Source: Acidobacteriia bacterium UBA6623 (GTDB lineage: Bacteria > Acidobacteriota > Terriglobia > Bryobacterales > UBA6623). From it: 17,406 nt of DNA. The notes beneath the pieces were generated by a model. It was given only the letters and a program-made list of their open reading frames with translations, did not search any database and was not told where the DNA came from. A program made the position numbers and the translations under genes. Below are positions 6,509-15,074 of the stretch, piece by piece; the first letter of the stretch is position 1; the number at the start of each line of letters is the position of its first letter. The stretch is from positions 1 through 17,406 of the forward strand of contig DJHJ01000032.1 of assembly GCA_002433055.1 (NCBI GenBank). The letters run 5' to 3'.

Positions 6509-8155
6509 ATGTCTGTGCATATTGGAGAAATACTTATTGAGAAGGGTGTTCTAGCACGGGACGACTTAGATCGTGCGGTGGAACTCCAAAAAGAGCGTGG
6601 CGACAAGCTCGGCAAGATTCTGATGGATCTTGGGTTTGTTGCTCCGCGCGAGGTGCTCCTAGCTCTGTCGGAACAGCTTGAAACCCCACTGGTAACCGTG
6701 CAGGATTTCCCGTCGGTTTTGCCAGACATCGATGCAATAACAGTCCGCTATATGAGGCAATTTCGATTTTTGCCTCTTGAGCTGAATGGTGATGTTCTCA
6801 CACTAGCGATGGTGGACCCACTCGATTTCGAAACATTGGCGAGTGTTCGGAGTGTGACCGGTTTTGAAGTGAGAGCAGTACTTTCATCAGAGCAAGAGAT
6901 TTTAGACGCCATAGATAAACATTACGGCGAGGAAGAAGCAGAACAGGAAAGTCATGAGTACGGTGTTGGCGGCAATGATTCCGCGGAGATCGAACACCTG
7001 CGCGATATGGCTAGTGAAGCACCGGTGATTCGTTTCGTCAACATGATGATTTCTGTGGCTATCGAAAAAAGAGCTAGCGATATTCACCTCGAACCATTTG
7101 AGAAAGACTTCCGTGTGCGTTTTCGCGTAGATGGAGTATTGGAAGAACTCGAATCACCTCCCAGAGAACTGCAAGCGGCAATCGTATCGCGAGTCAAATT
7201 GATGGCTAAGCTCAATATTGCTGAACGTCGTTTACCGCAGGATGGAAGGATAAAGATCAAAGTTGTTGGTCACGAAGTAGACTTGCGTGTTTCTACTTTG
7301 CCGACACTTTATGGCGAAAGTGTCGTTATGAGGTTGCTTGATCGCAGTGCAACTGATTTTTACGAGCTGACACGACTGGGTTTTGATGATCGAATGCTAG
7401 AACGCATGGAGTTCTACACTTCCCTTCCGCATGGAGTTTTCCTTGTGACAGGCCCTACGGGTAGCGGCAAATCAACCACTCTCTATTCTGCACTGAAACG
7501 CATTAATGTTACTGAACGAAAAATAATCACTATCGAGGATCCGGTTGAATACCAAATGGATGGTATCAATCAGATTCATGTTAACTCGCAAATTGGATTG
7601 ACCTTTGCCGCTGGATTACGTCACATCGTACGTCAAGATCCTGATGTGATCATGGTCGGAGAAATCCGTGATCGAGAAACGGCAGATATTGCTATTCGCT
7701 CAGCACTGACCGGTCACTTTGTCTATTCAACATTGCACACTAATGACGCCCCAAGTGCTATTACCAGGTTGACTGATATGGGGATCGAGAACTACTTGAT
7801 CACGTCGTCCGTTGTAGGAGTGCTGGCCCAGAGACTGGTGAGAGTGATTTGTTCCAATTGTTCGCATGAAGATCAAGTGGTTGAATCACCGGAGGGTGGA
7901 AAAGTTCAGAGCTACCGAGGGGAAGGTTGCGAGAAATGTGCAAAAACGGGTTACTTAGGACGGATGGGCATTTTTGAAATGATGGAATTAAACGAAGAAA
8001 TCCGTGAGCTTATCATGACCAATGCTGATGCATCCAAACTAACTGACGCTGCTCGCCGGAATGGTATGAGAAACCTGCGTGAAGATGGCTGGGAAAAGAT
8101 TGTGAATGGAACAACAACGGTTGATGAGGTGATGCGAGTGACTCAGGAGTTCTAG
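6509..8155 (+). CDS. gspE: Type II secretion ATPase GspE
   Basis: GspE is the hexameric cytoplasmic ATPase that drives pseudopilus assembly. The 548-residue product has an N-terminal MshEN/T2SSE_N part (HIGEILIEKGVL to about residue 145). The ATPase core has Walker A GPTGSGKST at 315-323, the Asp box ITIEDPVEY, a Walker-B-like VIMVGEIRD and the His box STLHTND (His 410). The tetracysteine zinc site of GspE is intact: Cys 448, 451, 474 and 477, followed by GRMGIFEMMEL. The frame opens at a TTG (6491), but MSVHIGEIL at the ATG fits the family start. No Shine-Dalgarno sequence is seen. The 99-base gap before it holds TTGACT at 6417 with only a poor -10, so a local promoter is uncertain. gspF follows after 55 bases. 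Confidence 0.97.
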   Translation: MSVHIGEILIEKGVLARDDLDRAVELQKERGDKLGKILMDLGFVAPREVLLALSEQLETPLVTVQDFPSVLPDIDAITVRYMRQFRFLPLELNGDVLTLAMVDPLDFETLASVRSVTGFEVRAVLSSEQEILDAIDKHYGEEEAEQESHEYGVGGNDSAEIEHLRDMASEAPVIRFVNMMISVAIEKRASDIHLEPFEKDFRVRFRVDGVLEELESPPRELQAAIVSRVKLMAKLNIAERRLPQDGRIKIKVVGHEVDLRVSTLPTLYGESVVMRLLDRSATDFYELTRLGFDDRMLERMEFYTSLPHGVFLVTGPTGSGKSTTLYSALKRINVTERKIITIEDPVEYQMDGINQIHVNSQIGLTFAAGLRHIVRQDPDVIMVGEIRDRETADIAIRSALTGHFVYSTLHTNDAPSAITRLTDMGIENYLITSSVVGVLAQRLVRVICSNCSHEDQVVESPEGGKVQSYRGEGCEKCAKTGYLGRMGIFEMMELNEEIRELIMTNADASKLTDAARRNGMRNLREDGWEKIVNGTTTVDEVMRVTQEF

Positions 8156-8210
8156 CCCCTGTAGTACTTTATGCACACCTGAGTTTGAAACGATTTGACT
8201 GCATAGAACT

Positions 8211-9419
8211 ATGGCTACTTTTCACTATCGTGCCCTTGCTACCGACGGCAAAATCCAGGAAGGAACTTTGTCGAGTCAGGATGATCGCTCGGTAGCTCGT
8301 GAGCTAAGAAGATTGGGGTTAACACCAGTTTTTATTGGGACATCGAAACCTTCCCGTTTTTCGTTGCGCATGCCGAAATTCGTTGGAAAACGGGCTAGCG
8401 ACGTCTTGCATTTCACAACAGAAATGGCGACGCTTCTGAATGCAGAGATACCCCTCGATAGGGCACTTTCCATTACGGCCGAGCTGACCAAGCGCGAGAG
8501 TTTTCAAGGTGTTGTAAAAGACGTGCTCAAGGCATTGAGATCTGGTAAGTCTTTTGCTGATAGCTTGGGAACTCGCCCCGAGTACTTCCCGGATCTCTAC
8601 CTGAGTATGGTGCGCGCGGGTGAAGCTAGCGGTACGTTACCTCTGACGATGGATAGGTTGGCAGACTTCGAACGTTCTCGCGACGAATTGCGTGGCTACA
8701 TTGTCTCATCGTTGACTTATCCAGCACTTTTGGTAGTTGTTGGAACAGGGTCAGTGTTCGTTTTACTTCGATTTGTCATACCGCGTTTTGCCGAGGCATT
8801 TACTCAGTCAAATATAGAGATGCCACTACCTATGGCGGTTTTATTGACCGCCAGCGAACTAGTACAGAATTGGGGTGTACTTTTCGCTGCTGTCTTAGTT
8901 CTGGCTGGAATAGGGTTGAGTTTTTATGTGAAAACTCCAACTGGTCGGATGGTTTTCGATCGCTTCAAGTTACGCTTCCCATTATTGGGCGTAGCACTAC
9001 TTAAGGCGGATACCGCGAGGTTTGCAAGAGCTATGGGGACATTGGTCAAAAGTGCAGTTCCACTAGTTCAATCAATTGAGATTGCGCGTGGCATATTAGG
9101 AAACCGTGTATTAGCAGAAGCTCTCGAATCCGTTGCTCGGGGAGTTAAACGTGGGGAAGGTATTGCTGGGCCGCTTCGAGGAACAAAAAAATTTCCAGAG
9201 TTAGCTGGACACCTGCTGACAGTCGGTGAAGAGACAGGTCACCTGGACAACATGTTCGAACGTATGGCGGACATTTACGACAAGGATACTCGCGATGCAA
9301 TCAAACGTTTTACGGCTTTGTTTGAGCCTGTTGTCATACTCTTCATGGGCGTAGTCGTGGGTGCGATGATCCTGAGCATTATGCTTGCAATAACCAGTAT
9401 TCAACAGACGGGATTATAA
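8211..9419 (+). CDS. gspF: Type II secretion inner-membrane platform protein GspF
   Basis: GspF is the polytopic platform protein that couples the ATPase GspE to pseudopilin assembly. The 402-residue length is typical. A short N-terminal domain ending in ELRRLGLTPVFI leads into two T2SSF domains, at about residues 65-190 and 267-390. Three hydrophobic spans are visible, near 168-190, 221-240 and 371-396, matching the known three-helix topology. Each domain repeat has its Gly-Glu hallmark: VRAGEASGTL in the first and TVGEETGHLDNM in the second. The ATG start is unambiguous although no strong Shine-Dalgarno sequence precedes it. After the stop, a 191-base gap separates it from the pseudopilin genes. 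Confidence 0.96.
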   Translation: MATFHYRALATDGKIQEGTLSSQDDRSVARELRRLGLTPVFIGTSKPSRFSLRMPKFVGKRASDVLHFTTEMATLLNAEIPLDRALSITAELTKRESFQGVVKDVLKALRSGKSFADSLGTRPEYFPDLYLSMVRAGEASGTLPLTMDRLADFERSRDELRGYIVSSLTYPALLVVVGTGSVFVLLRFVIPRFAEAFTQSNIEMPLPMAVLLTASELVQNWGVLFAAVLVLAGIGLSFYVKTPTGRMVFDRFKLRFPLLGVALLKADTARFARAMGTLVKSAVPLVQSIEIARGILGNRVLAEALESVARGVKRGEGIAGPLRGTKKFPELAGHLLTVGEETGHLDNMFERMADIYDKDTRDAIKRFTALFEPVVILFMGVVVGAMILSIMLAITSIQQTGL

Positions 9420-9526
9420 ATCTAGGATGGTAAGCTGTGCACTAGCGAACTGGTTTCCATGTCACCGAATCGAAGTGGTGTAGGTCTTTACCGATGGGTG
9501 ATTTGGCAACAATTTTTCAGTTGACG

Positions 9527-9556
9527 TTGACAGTGGATTTAGTGGAACGAAAGAAT
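9527..9556 (+). promoter_or_regulatory. Candidate internal promoter before gspG
   Basis: A perfect TTGACA (9527-9532) is followed after 18 bases by AAGAAT (9551-9556), which matches four of six -10 consensus bases. It lies 55 bases before the chosen gspG start, in the 191-base gap after gspF. It could give pseudopilin genes extra transcription relative to gspE and gspF. The evidence is motif similarity only. Confidence 0.35.
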
Positions 9557-9610
9557 AACCATATGACAGACGCGGTGGAGACTTCACAAGGTGGGAGGAG
9601 GATGTTTCCC

Positions 9611-10033
9611 ATGGAAAATTCAGCAGTAGGAGTTCGGACACAAAAAAGAGATAACCAGCTTCAATCTGGTATCACTCTGATAGAGATGCTGGTCGTGATT
9701 ACGATCATAGCTTTGTTCTCGGCCGTTGCTTATCAGAGGTTGACTCCTGCGCTTGATGAAGGACGGAAAACTGCAGCTGCTGCGCAGATTGACTCCCTTA
9801 TGGCAGCGTCGCAGCTCTACAACATCGAACATGGACGATTTCCGAATCAAGAGCAAGGCATGGATGCTTTGCGACCTTATCTACAAAAAGAGATCCCTCT
9901 TGACCCTTGGAATAATGCCTATGTGTACCATTTTCCTGGCAAGCACGGTCCCGAGCCGGATATTTTGTCCTACGGTGCCGATGGAGTAGAGGGTGGCGAG
10001 GATTCGAATGCAGATATCGTCAGCTGGAAGTAA
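9611..10033 (+). CDS. gspG: Major pseudopilin GspG
   Basis: GspG is the main subunit of the type II secretion pseudopilus. The prepilin cleavage site is S-G|I-T-L-I-E-M, with Glu at mature position 5 and a hydrophobic helix (LVVITIIALFSAVAY) after it. The mature protein has about 120 residues. Its C-terminal half carries the GspG signature: LDPWNNAYVYHFPG, then SYGADGVEGGEDSNADIVSW, whose acidic residues bind calcium in known structures. The frame is open far upstream (to 9494). The ATG at 9611 lies nine bases after AGGAGG and gives a 20-residue leader with Lys and Arg; the ATG at 9602 abuts that site and is less likely. Mature residue 1 is Ile, whereas Phe or Met is usual. Confidence 0.95.
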   Translation: MENSAVGVRTQKRDNQLQSGITLIEMLVVITIIALFSAVAYQRLTPALDEGRKTAAAAQIDSLMAASQLYNIEHGRFPNQEQGMDALRPYLQKEIPLDPWNNAYVYHFPGKHGPEPDILSYGADGVEGGEDSNADIVSWK

Positions 10034-10149
10034 GATCTAGTTCTACGATCGGCACCTATCTTTACAATTCTGTAGCAATATTTCGGGGACTTGGCTTGCG
10101 TGTCGATTTACTTCCGTCTTTTTGTTGTGCCGGTGCGTCAGTCTGATTG

Positions 10150-10677
10150 ATGAGCCAAGTGCGTCAGAGCTGCGTCCGGACAACGTGTAATAACGCGCAT
10201 CTCACAATTTGCTGTTTGTCTCAACCTCAATGGGCTCGCTCTGCAATGGTGCTTGGCATCACACTGATCGAGATTTTAGTAACTGTTGCCATTATTGCGG
10301 TTATGGTGGGCATCTCTTACCCCACCCTTACTCGTGGACTTGATGGCATCCGGTTGCGTACCTCCGTCAGTCAAGCTGGTACATTTTTCAATCGTGCCCG
10401 TATGGAAGCCACTCGACGTCAAAGGCCAGTGCATTTCATGGTCGATCCAGAAAAGAAGCAGCTTTTAGCTATCGCAACCGAAGGCGGATGGCAGGATGAA
10501 TTCGAATTCGAAGATGGAATTACTGTGGTGTTTCCAATGGAACGCGAGCAGTTAATTTTGTACCCGGGACAGTCCTCGCCTGAATTCCGTTTGCGACTAG
10601 AAAATCGTGCAGGAACGAGGGCTGGATTAAAGGTCAATATACTCACCGGAGCTGCTGAGAAATGGCATGACAATTAG
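10150..10677 (+). CDS. gspH: Minor pseudopilin GspH
   Basis: A 175-residue type II secretion minor pseudopilin, thought to join the pseudopilus tip complex to the GspG shaft. The prepilin motif is L-G|I-T-L-I-E-I-L with Glu 5, then a long hydrophobic helix and a GspH-like segment (SQAGTFFNRARMEATRRQRPVHF). The fold and position fit GspH rather than GspG because no calcium-site tail is present. From the ATG at 10150 the leader is 36 residues long with four Cys, unusual for this family. The only other in-frame ATG (10246) would leave a four-residue uncharged leader. No clear Shine-Dalgarno sequence is seen, so the start is less certain than the gene. Confidence 0.88.
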   Translation: MSQVRQSCVRTTCNNAHLTICCLSQPQWARSAMVLGITLIEILVTVAIIAVMVGISYPTLTRGLDGIRLRTSVSQAGTFFNRARMEATRRQRPVHFMVDPEKKQLLAIATEGGWQDEFEFEDGITVVFPMEREQLILYPGQSSPEFRLRLENRAGTRAGLKVNILTGAAEKWHDN

Positions 10678-10705
10678 TGAGCAACCCTAGCCCCTGAGTG
10701 ACTCT

Positions 10706-11173
10706 ATGAACACCAAACGATCTTTGATATTACGAAACTCGAAGTTTGCGAACCTTAATTCACAGCTCCATGGATTCAGCCTTCTTGAAATGATCGTTGC
10801 CACGACTTTGCTTTCGCTGGCAATTGTTGGTTTGCTCAGCGTTGTGCGCACCTCCTTATCAAATGTTGCCCGAGTGAAGGAATATGATCGAGTTGCTATG
10901 CTTGCACGCTCCACAATGAGCGAAATATGGGTGCAAGATCCACTACGGGTGCCCAGCCAGATATCGGGTCGCTATGACAACCTTTCTGGATGGGAAGCTG
11001 TCGTGGAGCCTTTTGAAATGCCCGTTGCTTTTCGACCGGGAGGTGTGATGATAGCCCGAATACGATTGAACGTTTGGTGGCTTGCTGATGGTAGAAGAAA
11101 GACACAACTGTTTGATGGTTTTAAGCGAGTTCTAATCACCCCATTTCATATTCAGGAGATTGGTCCGCAATGA
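10706..11173 (+). CDS. gspI: Minor pseudopilin GspI
   Basis: A 155-residue minor pseudopilin that, with GspJ and GspK, forms the tip complex that primes pseudopilus assembly. A 23-residue leader with several Arg and Lys ends at H-G|F-S-L-L-E-M, the standard cleavage site with Phe 1 and Glu 5, followed by the hydrophobic helix (IVATTLLSLAIVGLLSVV). The rest is small, as usual for GspI. Its stop overlaps the gspJ start in an ATGA junction, indicating translational coupling and supporting the I-J order. The start ATG lies 28 bases after gspH. Confidence 0.85.
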   Translation: MNTKRSLILRNSKFANLNSQLHGFSLLEMIVATTLLSLAIVGLLSVVRTSLSNVARVKEYDRVAMLARSTMSEIWVQDPLRVPSQISGRYDNLSGWEAVVEPFEMPVAFRPGGVMIARIRLNVWWLADGRRKTQLFDGFKRVLITPFHIQEIGPQ

Positions 11174-12066
11174 GTGCAATTCTAGTGTGCGTATCTAAAT
11201 CCTACGAACGGTTCACTGACGGATTAGCTTTCTTAAGGTCGAGGACCTGTATTGAGCGCTTGAAACATACGAGTCGTACTTCGAGGAGTAGCAGGGTTTT
11301 GCCTTCGTGCGCAGGGATGACATTGATAGAAGTCCTAGTAGCAGTTGGTCTGATGTCTATGTTGACAGTTGGTCTATTGACATCACTACAAATTGGAGCA
11401 ACCTCTTGGAGTACTACTAACGATGTTCTTGTACTTGATCGCCGTGTTGCGAATGCAGATATGTTGCTACGTTCCTTGGTTGCCTCCATTGTTCCGATCA
11501 ACACGCAGACCTTACCAGGAAGTGAGATACCTAGCGCCAAAACTTCTTTTTTTCAGGGTGAGGCGCATTCCATGCGTTTTATGTCTTCACATTCAATCTC
11601 TTTTGGGTCACGGGGTAAGTTGCAGCTCACTGAGTTGCAGGTTGATCCTCACCAAGGAACTCTTCGCTTATTACTGAATCAATTTGATTATCAGGGCTCT
11701 CACATGCTCGGCCAATTGGTGACAGGTCGAGTACCTGTCGAAGGTGTTCCCGGCGGGCGATTGGTTTTCCAGCCAATTATGCCTTTGCCCACTACGCTCA
11801 TTGTTGTAGATCAATTGACTAGCTGTACTTTTAGTTATCTTTCGAGGAAACATACTATTGACGAGCCGCCAATGTGGGTTCGGATCTGGAACGAAAGGGA
11901 CGCTTTGCCAGCGGCAGTGCGGATTGAATTGGAACCATCGACAGAACCAGACTACCAGTCGCGAGCGTTACCAATTTCCGTTACAACCCCAATCTTTTCT
12001 CAGCACGTAGAAGAGCTCTCAGAATTCGAAATCTACACTCTACGAAGAGCAGGGAGGTTGCCTTGA
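11170..12066 (+). CDS. gspJ: Minor pseudopilin GspJ
   Basis: A 298-residue minor pseudopilin of the tip complex. The cleavage site is A-G|M-T-L-I-E-V-L with Glu 5, followed by a hydrophobic helix (VAVGLMSMLTVGLL). Downstream it is a longer, mainly beta protein, as expected for GspJ, and it lies between gspI and gspK. If translation begins at the ATG that overlaps the gspI stop (ATGA), the leader is 49 residues with many Arg, Lys and Ser, far longer than normal. A TTG at 11299 with AGGAG ten bases upstream would leave only six uncharged residues before the cleavage site. I keep the overlapping ATG. The mature protein assignment does not depend on this choice. Confidence 0.86.
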   Translation: MSAILVCVSKSYERFTDGLAFLRSRTCIERLKHTSRTSRSSRVLPSCAGMTLIEVLVAVGLMSMLTVGLLTSLQIGATSWSTTNDVLVLDRRVANADMLLRSLVASIVPINTQTLPGSEIPSAKTSFFQGEAHSMRFMSSHSISFGSRGKLQLTELQVDPHQGTLRLLLNQFDYQGSHMLGQLVTGRVPVEGVPGGRLVFQPIMPLPTTLIVVDQLTSCTFSYLSRKHTIDEPPMWVRIWNERDALPAAVRIELEPSTEPDYQSRALPISVTTPIFSQHVEELSEFEIYTLRRAGRLP

Positions 12067-13019
12067 CATTACGTGACCGTGCCAAGAATTGTCGTGGTAG
12101 TGCTCTGCTTACAGTGATGTGGTTTTCGGCAGCATTTTCCATGATTGCTTTCAGCTTGTCGACGACCGTGCGTACTGAACTCGATCGTGCTGCTCTAAAC
12201 GTTGACTCGACGCGTGCCTATTTTCTAGCGCAAGGAGCAATCGAAATTGCAACCAAACGAATGATGGACGTAGAAAGCAACCAGGGAAGTCTCAGCATGC
12301 GGGGTTTTACTAGGGGCCAACGCCTGATGACGTTGATGCTCCCAGGGGGGTCGGCAACCGTTCAGATTACTGGTGACAGTGGAAAATTTAACATCCGAAA
12401 CATCAAACCTGAGGTGTTGGCAAGACTATTAGTCGCATCGGGAGCTGATGTTAGTCGGGCAGTTAGTATTGCCTCTGAAATCGATCGGTTGCGCAGAGCG
12501 AGCCGCCAAGGTGTGTACACTTCGGGAGAATTTTTGACACGAATTCCGTCTTTATCGCTATCTGGTGCGTCTTTTCAACAGCTGGAAGAACTTCTTGCTG
12601 TTCCTGGTATGACCCCGGGGCTATTTTACGGTAGCTTCGTTAGCGATCGGAACAATAACTTGGTTCGTCTAGAGGGCCTTTTTCATCAACTTACCATGTA
12701 TGGTGCAGGATCTATTAATGTGAACTACGCTTCGCCTGCGACGTTTGAAGCTGCGGGGTTTCTACCTGAAGAAGTGGATCGTATTCTACGTATGCGAATG
12801 GCACACCCTATTTCCAGACAAGACCTTCCTAATTTCGAAGTGTCTGGGCAAGGTTTTCAGATGGCTTTCACAGGTAACGAATCGCGTTTTACCTTGTGGG
12901 CTACTGCGCAGTTGGCCAATGGGCACACTAGGCGCACTGTGGGAGCCAAGGTTTCAGGCGCCTTGCCTAGGAGTCCATTGGGGTTTCGGACTGTGCGTTG
13001 GTTTGACACCCCTATTTAG
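12063..13019 (+). CDS. gspK: Minor pseudopilin GspK
   Basis: GspK caps the pseudopilus tip and is the largest minor pseudopilin. The 318-residue product has a 12-residue basic leader ending R-G|S-A-L-L-T-V-M-W. Mature residue 5 is not Glu, the known GspK exception, and the hydrophobic helix follows (FSAAFSMIAFSL). The body has the GspK-type sections: YFLAQGAIEIA near the start, a DSGKFNIRN segment, helical stretches that include a GEFLTRIPSL region, then GSINVNYASPATFEAAGF. The start is TTG, overlapping the gspJ stop as TTGA, with GGGAGG five bases upstream. Glu 5 is missing because it is not needed in this subunit; nothing suggests damage. Confidence 0.92.
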   Translation: MTLRDRAKNCRGSALLTVMWFSAAFSMIAFSLSTTVRTELDRAALNVDSTRAYFLAQGAIEIATKRMMDVESNQGSLSMRGFTRGQRLMTLMLPGGSATVQITGDSGKFNIRNIKPEVLARLLVASGADVSRAVSIASEIDRLRRASRQGVYTSGEFLTRIPSLSLSGASFQQLEELLAVPGMTPGLFYGSFVSDRNNNLVRLEGLFHQLTMYGAGSINVNYASPATFEAAGFLPEEVDRILRMRMAHPISRQDLPNFEVSGQGFQMAFTGNESRFTLWATAQLANGHTRRTVGAKVSGALPRSPLGFRTVRWFDTPI

Positions 13020-13041
13020 ATAAGATTTGCCAGTAAATGTT

Positions 13042-14454
13042 ATGAACTCAAATTTACTTTTTCGCTTGGGGACGGGATGCGGCATCGAGATCCGCGGCGA
13101 TGTACTTCGTGTTACCGTCGCACGTTCGCGTCGTAGTGGAATTGAAGTTCAAGGTTATCTAGAGATACCAGGCTTCCGTGAACGCCGTGCATCGGAATGG
13201 GGTGCCGAATATCACACATTTCTTGAATCGCTGCAACTTGCACATATCTCGGCCAGTGTTGCACTACCACGGAGCCAAGTAATCGTACGAGAACTTGTCA
13301 TTCCGGCTGTCTCCAAGAAAGAGCTTTCAGCCGCAGTAGATTACCAGGTGGAAAATTTACACCCCTTTGAACCTAGTGAGGTTTGCTACGCTTTTGCTCC
13401 ACTGCGATCCATCGAGGGGAAAACCACATCATTACCGCTTGCTGTTGTGATTGCAAAGCAGAAAGGTGTGGATGCATATGCAGATTTGTTTGAAGCTGCT
13501 GGCATTGCAGTCGGGTCGTTTACGGTGGCCGCCGCATCTTTTTTTGGGGCTATGCGTGTGCGCTGGGATACTCCCCCAAAACCTTTCTTGGTTGCTGATT
13601 TTAGCACGGAAGGCCTAGAACTTTACGGAGAGGGAACAAGCCGCTTACTGCTGAGTACATGGTTTGGAGTAGGTCAAATACCTTCACCTCACACGTTGAG
13701 CCTTACGGGGTCGGATTTACGTCTTGAAATGGACCGCGAGGTGAAATTTACTTGTATTGGTGAGATGAGTGAAAAGATCAGCAGTGCTGCAATGTCGACA
13801 GAGAAGTTTGATGTATGTCGTGTTGAAGATATACTTCCATTGCCCACGGCAGCGCCTGTAAACTTTGACACCAAAAACACTGCAGTGTCCTACGCAGTAG
13901 CGCTTGATGCTGCTTGTCCACGTATGGGTTGGCGTGTCAATCTGCTGTCAGCCGAACGTAGGAAAAAGAATTCAAAGTGGATGTATCTGCCGACAGCTGT
14001 TTTAGTTGCTGCATGTCTATTACTAGCATTTGGCTCCCTGTTGCGTGGTTGGATTCAAGATGGTAATTACGTACGTGCCATCAAAACTGAGATGGCAAAG
14101 TTGAGCTTCACCGTTGAACAGGTTAATGCGCTTGATATAGAAACCAAGAAGCGGCGGGAAAAATACGCAACCCTGGATATTCTCGACAGTCGTACAGGAT
14201 CAGATCTGCAGATTATGAGTGAACTATCCAACCTTTTGCCGGACACCGTCTGGTTAACCGTTTTGGAAATGGATGATAGTGGAGTTCGCATTCGAGGGAT
14301 GGCTGACAGTGCTTCCCCTCTTTTAGCTCTTATTAATGAAGCATCGAGTTTAGTCGACGCAGAATTTTTGGGATCTATTGTGACTACAAAAGACGGTCTG
14401 GAAAGATTTCAGATGACTGCAAAACGGCGTCTGAGTCAATTGAGCAATGAGTGA
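13042..14454 (+). CDS. gspL: Inner-membrane assembly protein GspL (PilM/PilN-like fusion)
   Basis: GspL links GspE to the inner membrane and to GspM. The 470-residue protein has an actin-like cytoplasmic domain related to PilM (about 1-300), with SVALPRSQVIVRELVIPAVS and ELSAAVDYQVENLHPFEP. A connector WRVNLLSAERRKK precedes one membrane span at about 314-338. A PilN-like periplasmic domain closes it (NYVRAIKTEMAKL through LPDTVWLTVLEMDDSGVRIRG). This fused layout is the expected GspL architecture. The start is the ATG at 13042; a TTG at 13027 is in frame but gives a poorer beginning. No clear Shine-Dalgarno sequence is seen. The stop overlaps gspM. Confidence 0.85.
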   Translation: MNSNLLFRLGTGCGIEIRGDVLRVTVARSRRSGIEVQGYLEIPGFRERRASEWGAEYHTFLESLQLAHISASVALPRSQVIVRELVIPAVSKKELSAAVDYQVENLHPFEPSEVCYAFAPLRSIEGKTTSLPLAVVIAKQKGVDAYADLFEAAGIAVGSFTVAAASFFGAMRVRWDTPPKPFLVADFSTEGLELYGEGTSRLLLSTWFGVGQIPSPHTLSLTGSDLRLEMDREVKFTCIGEMSEKISSAAMSTEKFDVCRVEDILPLPTAAPVNFDTKNTAVSYAVALDAACPRMGWRVNLLSAERRKKNSKWMYLPTAVLVAACLLLAFGSLLRGWIQDGNYVRAIKTEMAKLSFTVEQVNALDIETKKRREKYATLDILDSRTGSDLQIMSELSNLLPDTVWLTVLEMDDSGVRIRGMADSASPLLALINEASSLVDAEFLGSIVTTKDGLERFQMTAKRRLSQLSNE

Positions 14455-15074
14455 TGGATGGATTAGGTGTAACGGTGACAACGAGAGATAAAAGAGCGCT
14501 GATCATATTAGGAGTTACCCTTGTGCTGTTTATGTTGTTGCAGGGCGATCTCTTTTTTCCGACTGGATTCAGTAGTGAATCTGTGAATTCGGAGTCGCTC
14601 GAGGGGATTGAGCGGCAGTTTAGGCTGACACGAGCCCGCGCTGGTCGTATACCGCTTGTGCAGGCACAAGCAAAAACTGTCCAGGAAAATCTTGAAAGAA
14701 TGGAAAAAGGACTACTTGCTTCTCAAAACATAGCTCTTGCCCAGGCCGAAATGCGCCAGATTCTTGAACGTTCACTTCAGGCCGAAGATATTGTTATGGA
14801 GAATGCCAGGTTCGTTTCTGCAGAGAGTAAAAATGATCACTATGCGGCTATACCCGTCACTGTAAATTTCAGTTGTCATATTGAGCAACTTGTCAACTGG
14901 GTTGCCGCTGTTGGAAATTCTTCACAGCTGCTGAGCACCATCAAAATACGTATTGACTCCCCGAATTCAGATAGCAAGACAGTGCGAGTAACGGCGACAG
15001 TTGCGGGCTTTTTGCCCGCTTCACGTGCGCCCGAACTTAATAGGGCTCAGCTTAGTGCGGGAGGTTCATTATGA
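14454..15074 (+). CDS. gspM: Inner-membrane assembly protein GspM (PilO-like)
   Basis: A 206-residue bitopic protein: short cytoplasmic start, one membrane span (about 14-33, containing ALIILGVTLVLFMLL), a coiled-coil-like stretch (about 45-110) and a small periplasmic ferredoxin-like part (about 130-190). This matches GspM/PilO, the GspL partner in the inner-membrane platform. Sequence identity to known GspM is not recognisable by eye; topology and place after gspL carry the call. The ATG overlaps the gspL stop (TGATG); a GTG three bases earlier is an alternative. Its own stop overlaps the next start in an ATGA junction. Confidence 0.8.
   Translation: MDGLGVTVTTRDKRALIILGVTLVLFMLLQGDLFFPTGFSSESVNSESLEGIERQFRLTRARAGRIPLVQAQAKTVQENLERMEKGLLASQNIALAQAEMRQILERSLQAEDIVMENARFVSAESKNDHYAAIPVTVNFSCHIEQLVNWVAAVGNSSQLLSTIKIRIDSPNSDSKTVRVTATVAGFLPASRAPELNRAQLSAGGSL

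Noticed and set aside
10133..10167. Direct repeat GTGCGTCAG (10133-10141 and 10159-10167) around the gspH start
   Set aside because: A nine-base repeat occurring twice with no symmetry is compatible with chance; part lies in the coding region.
12063..12110. Lack of Glu at mature position 5 in GspK as a defect
   Set aside because: GspK proteins normally lack Glu 5, so this is expected.
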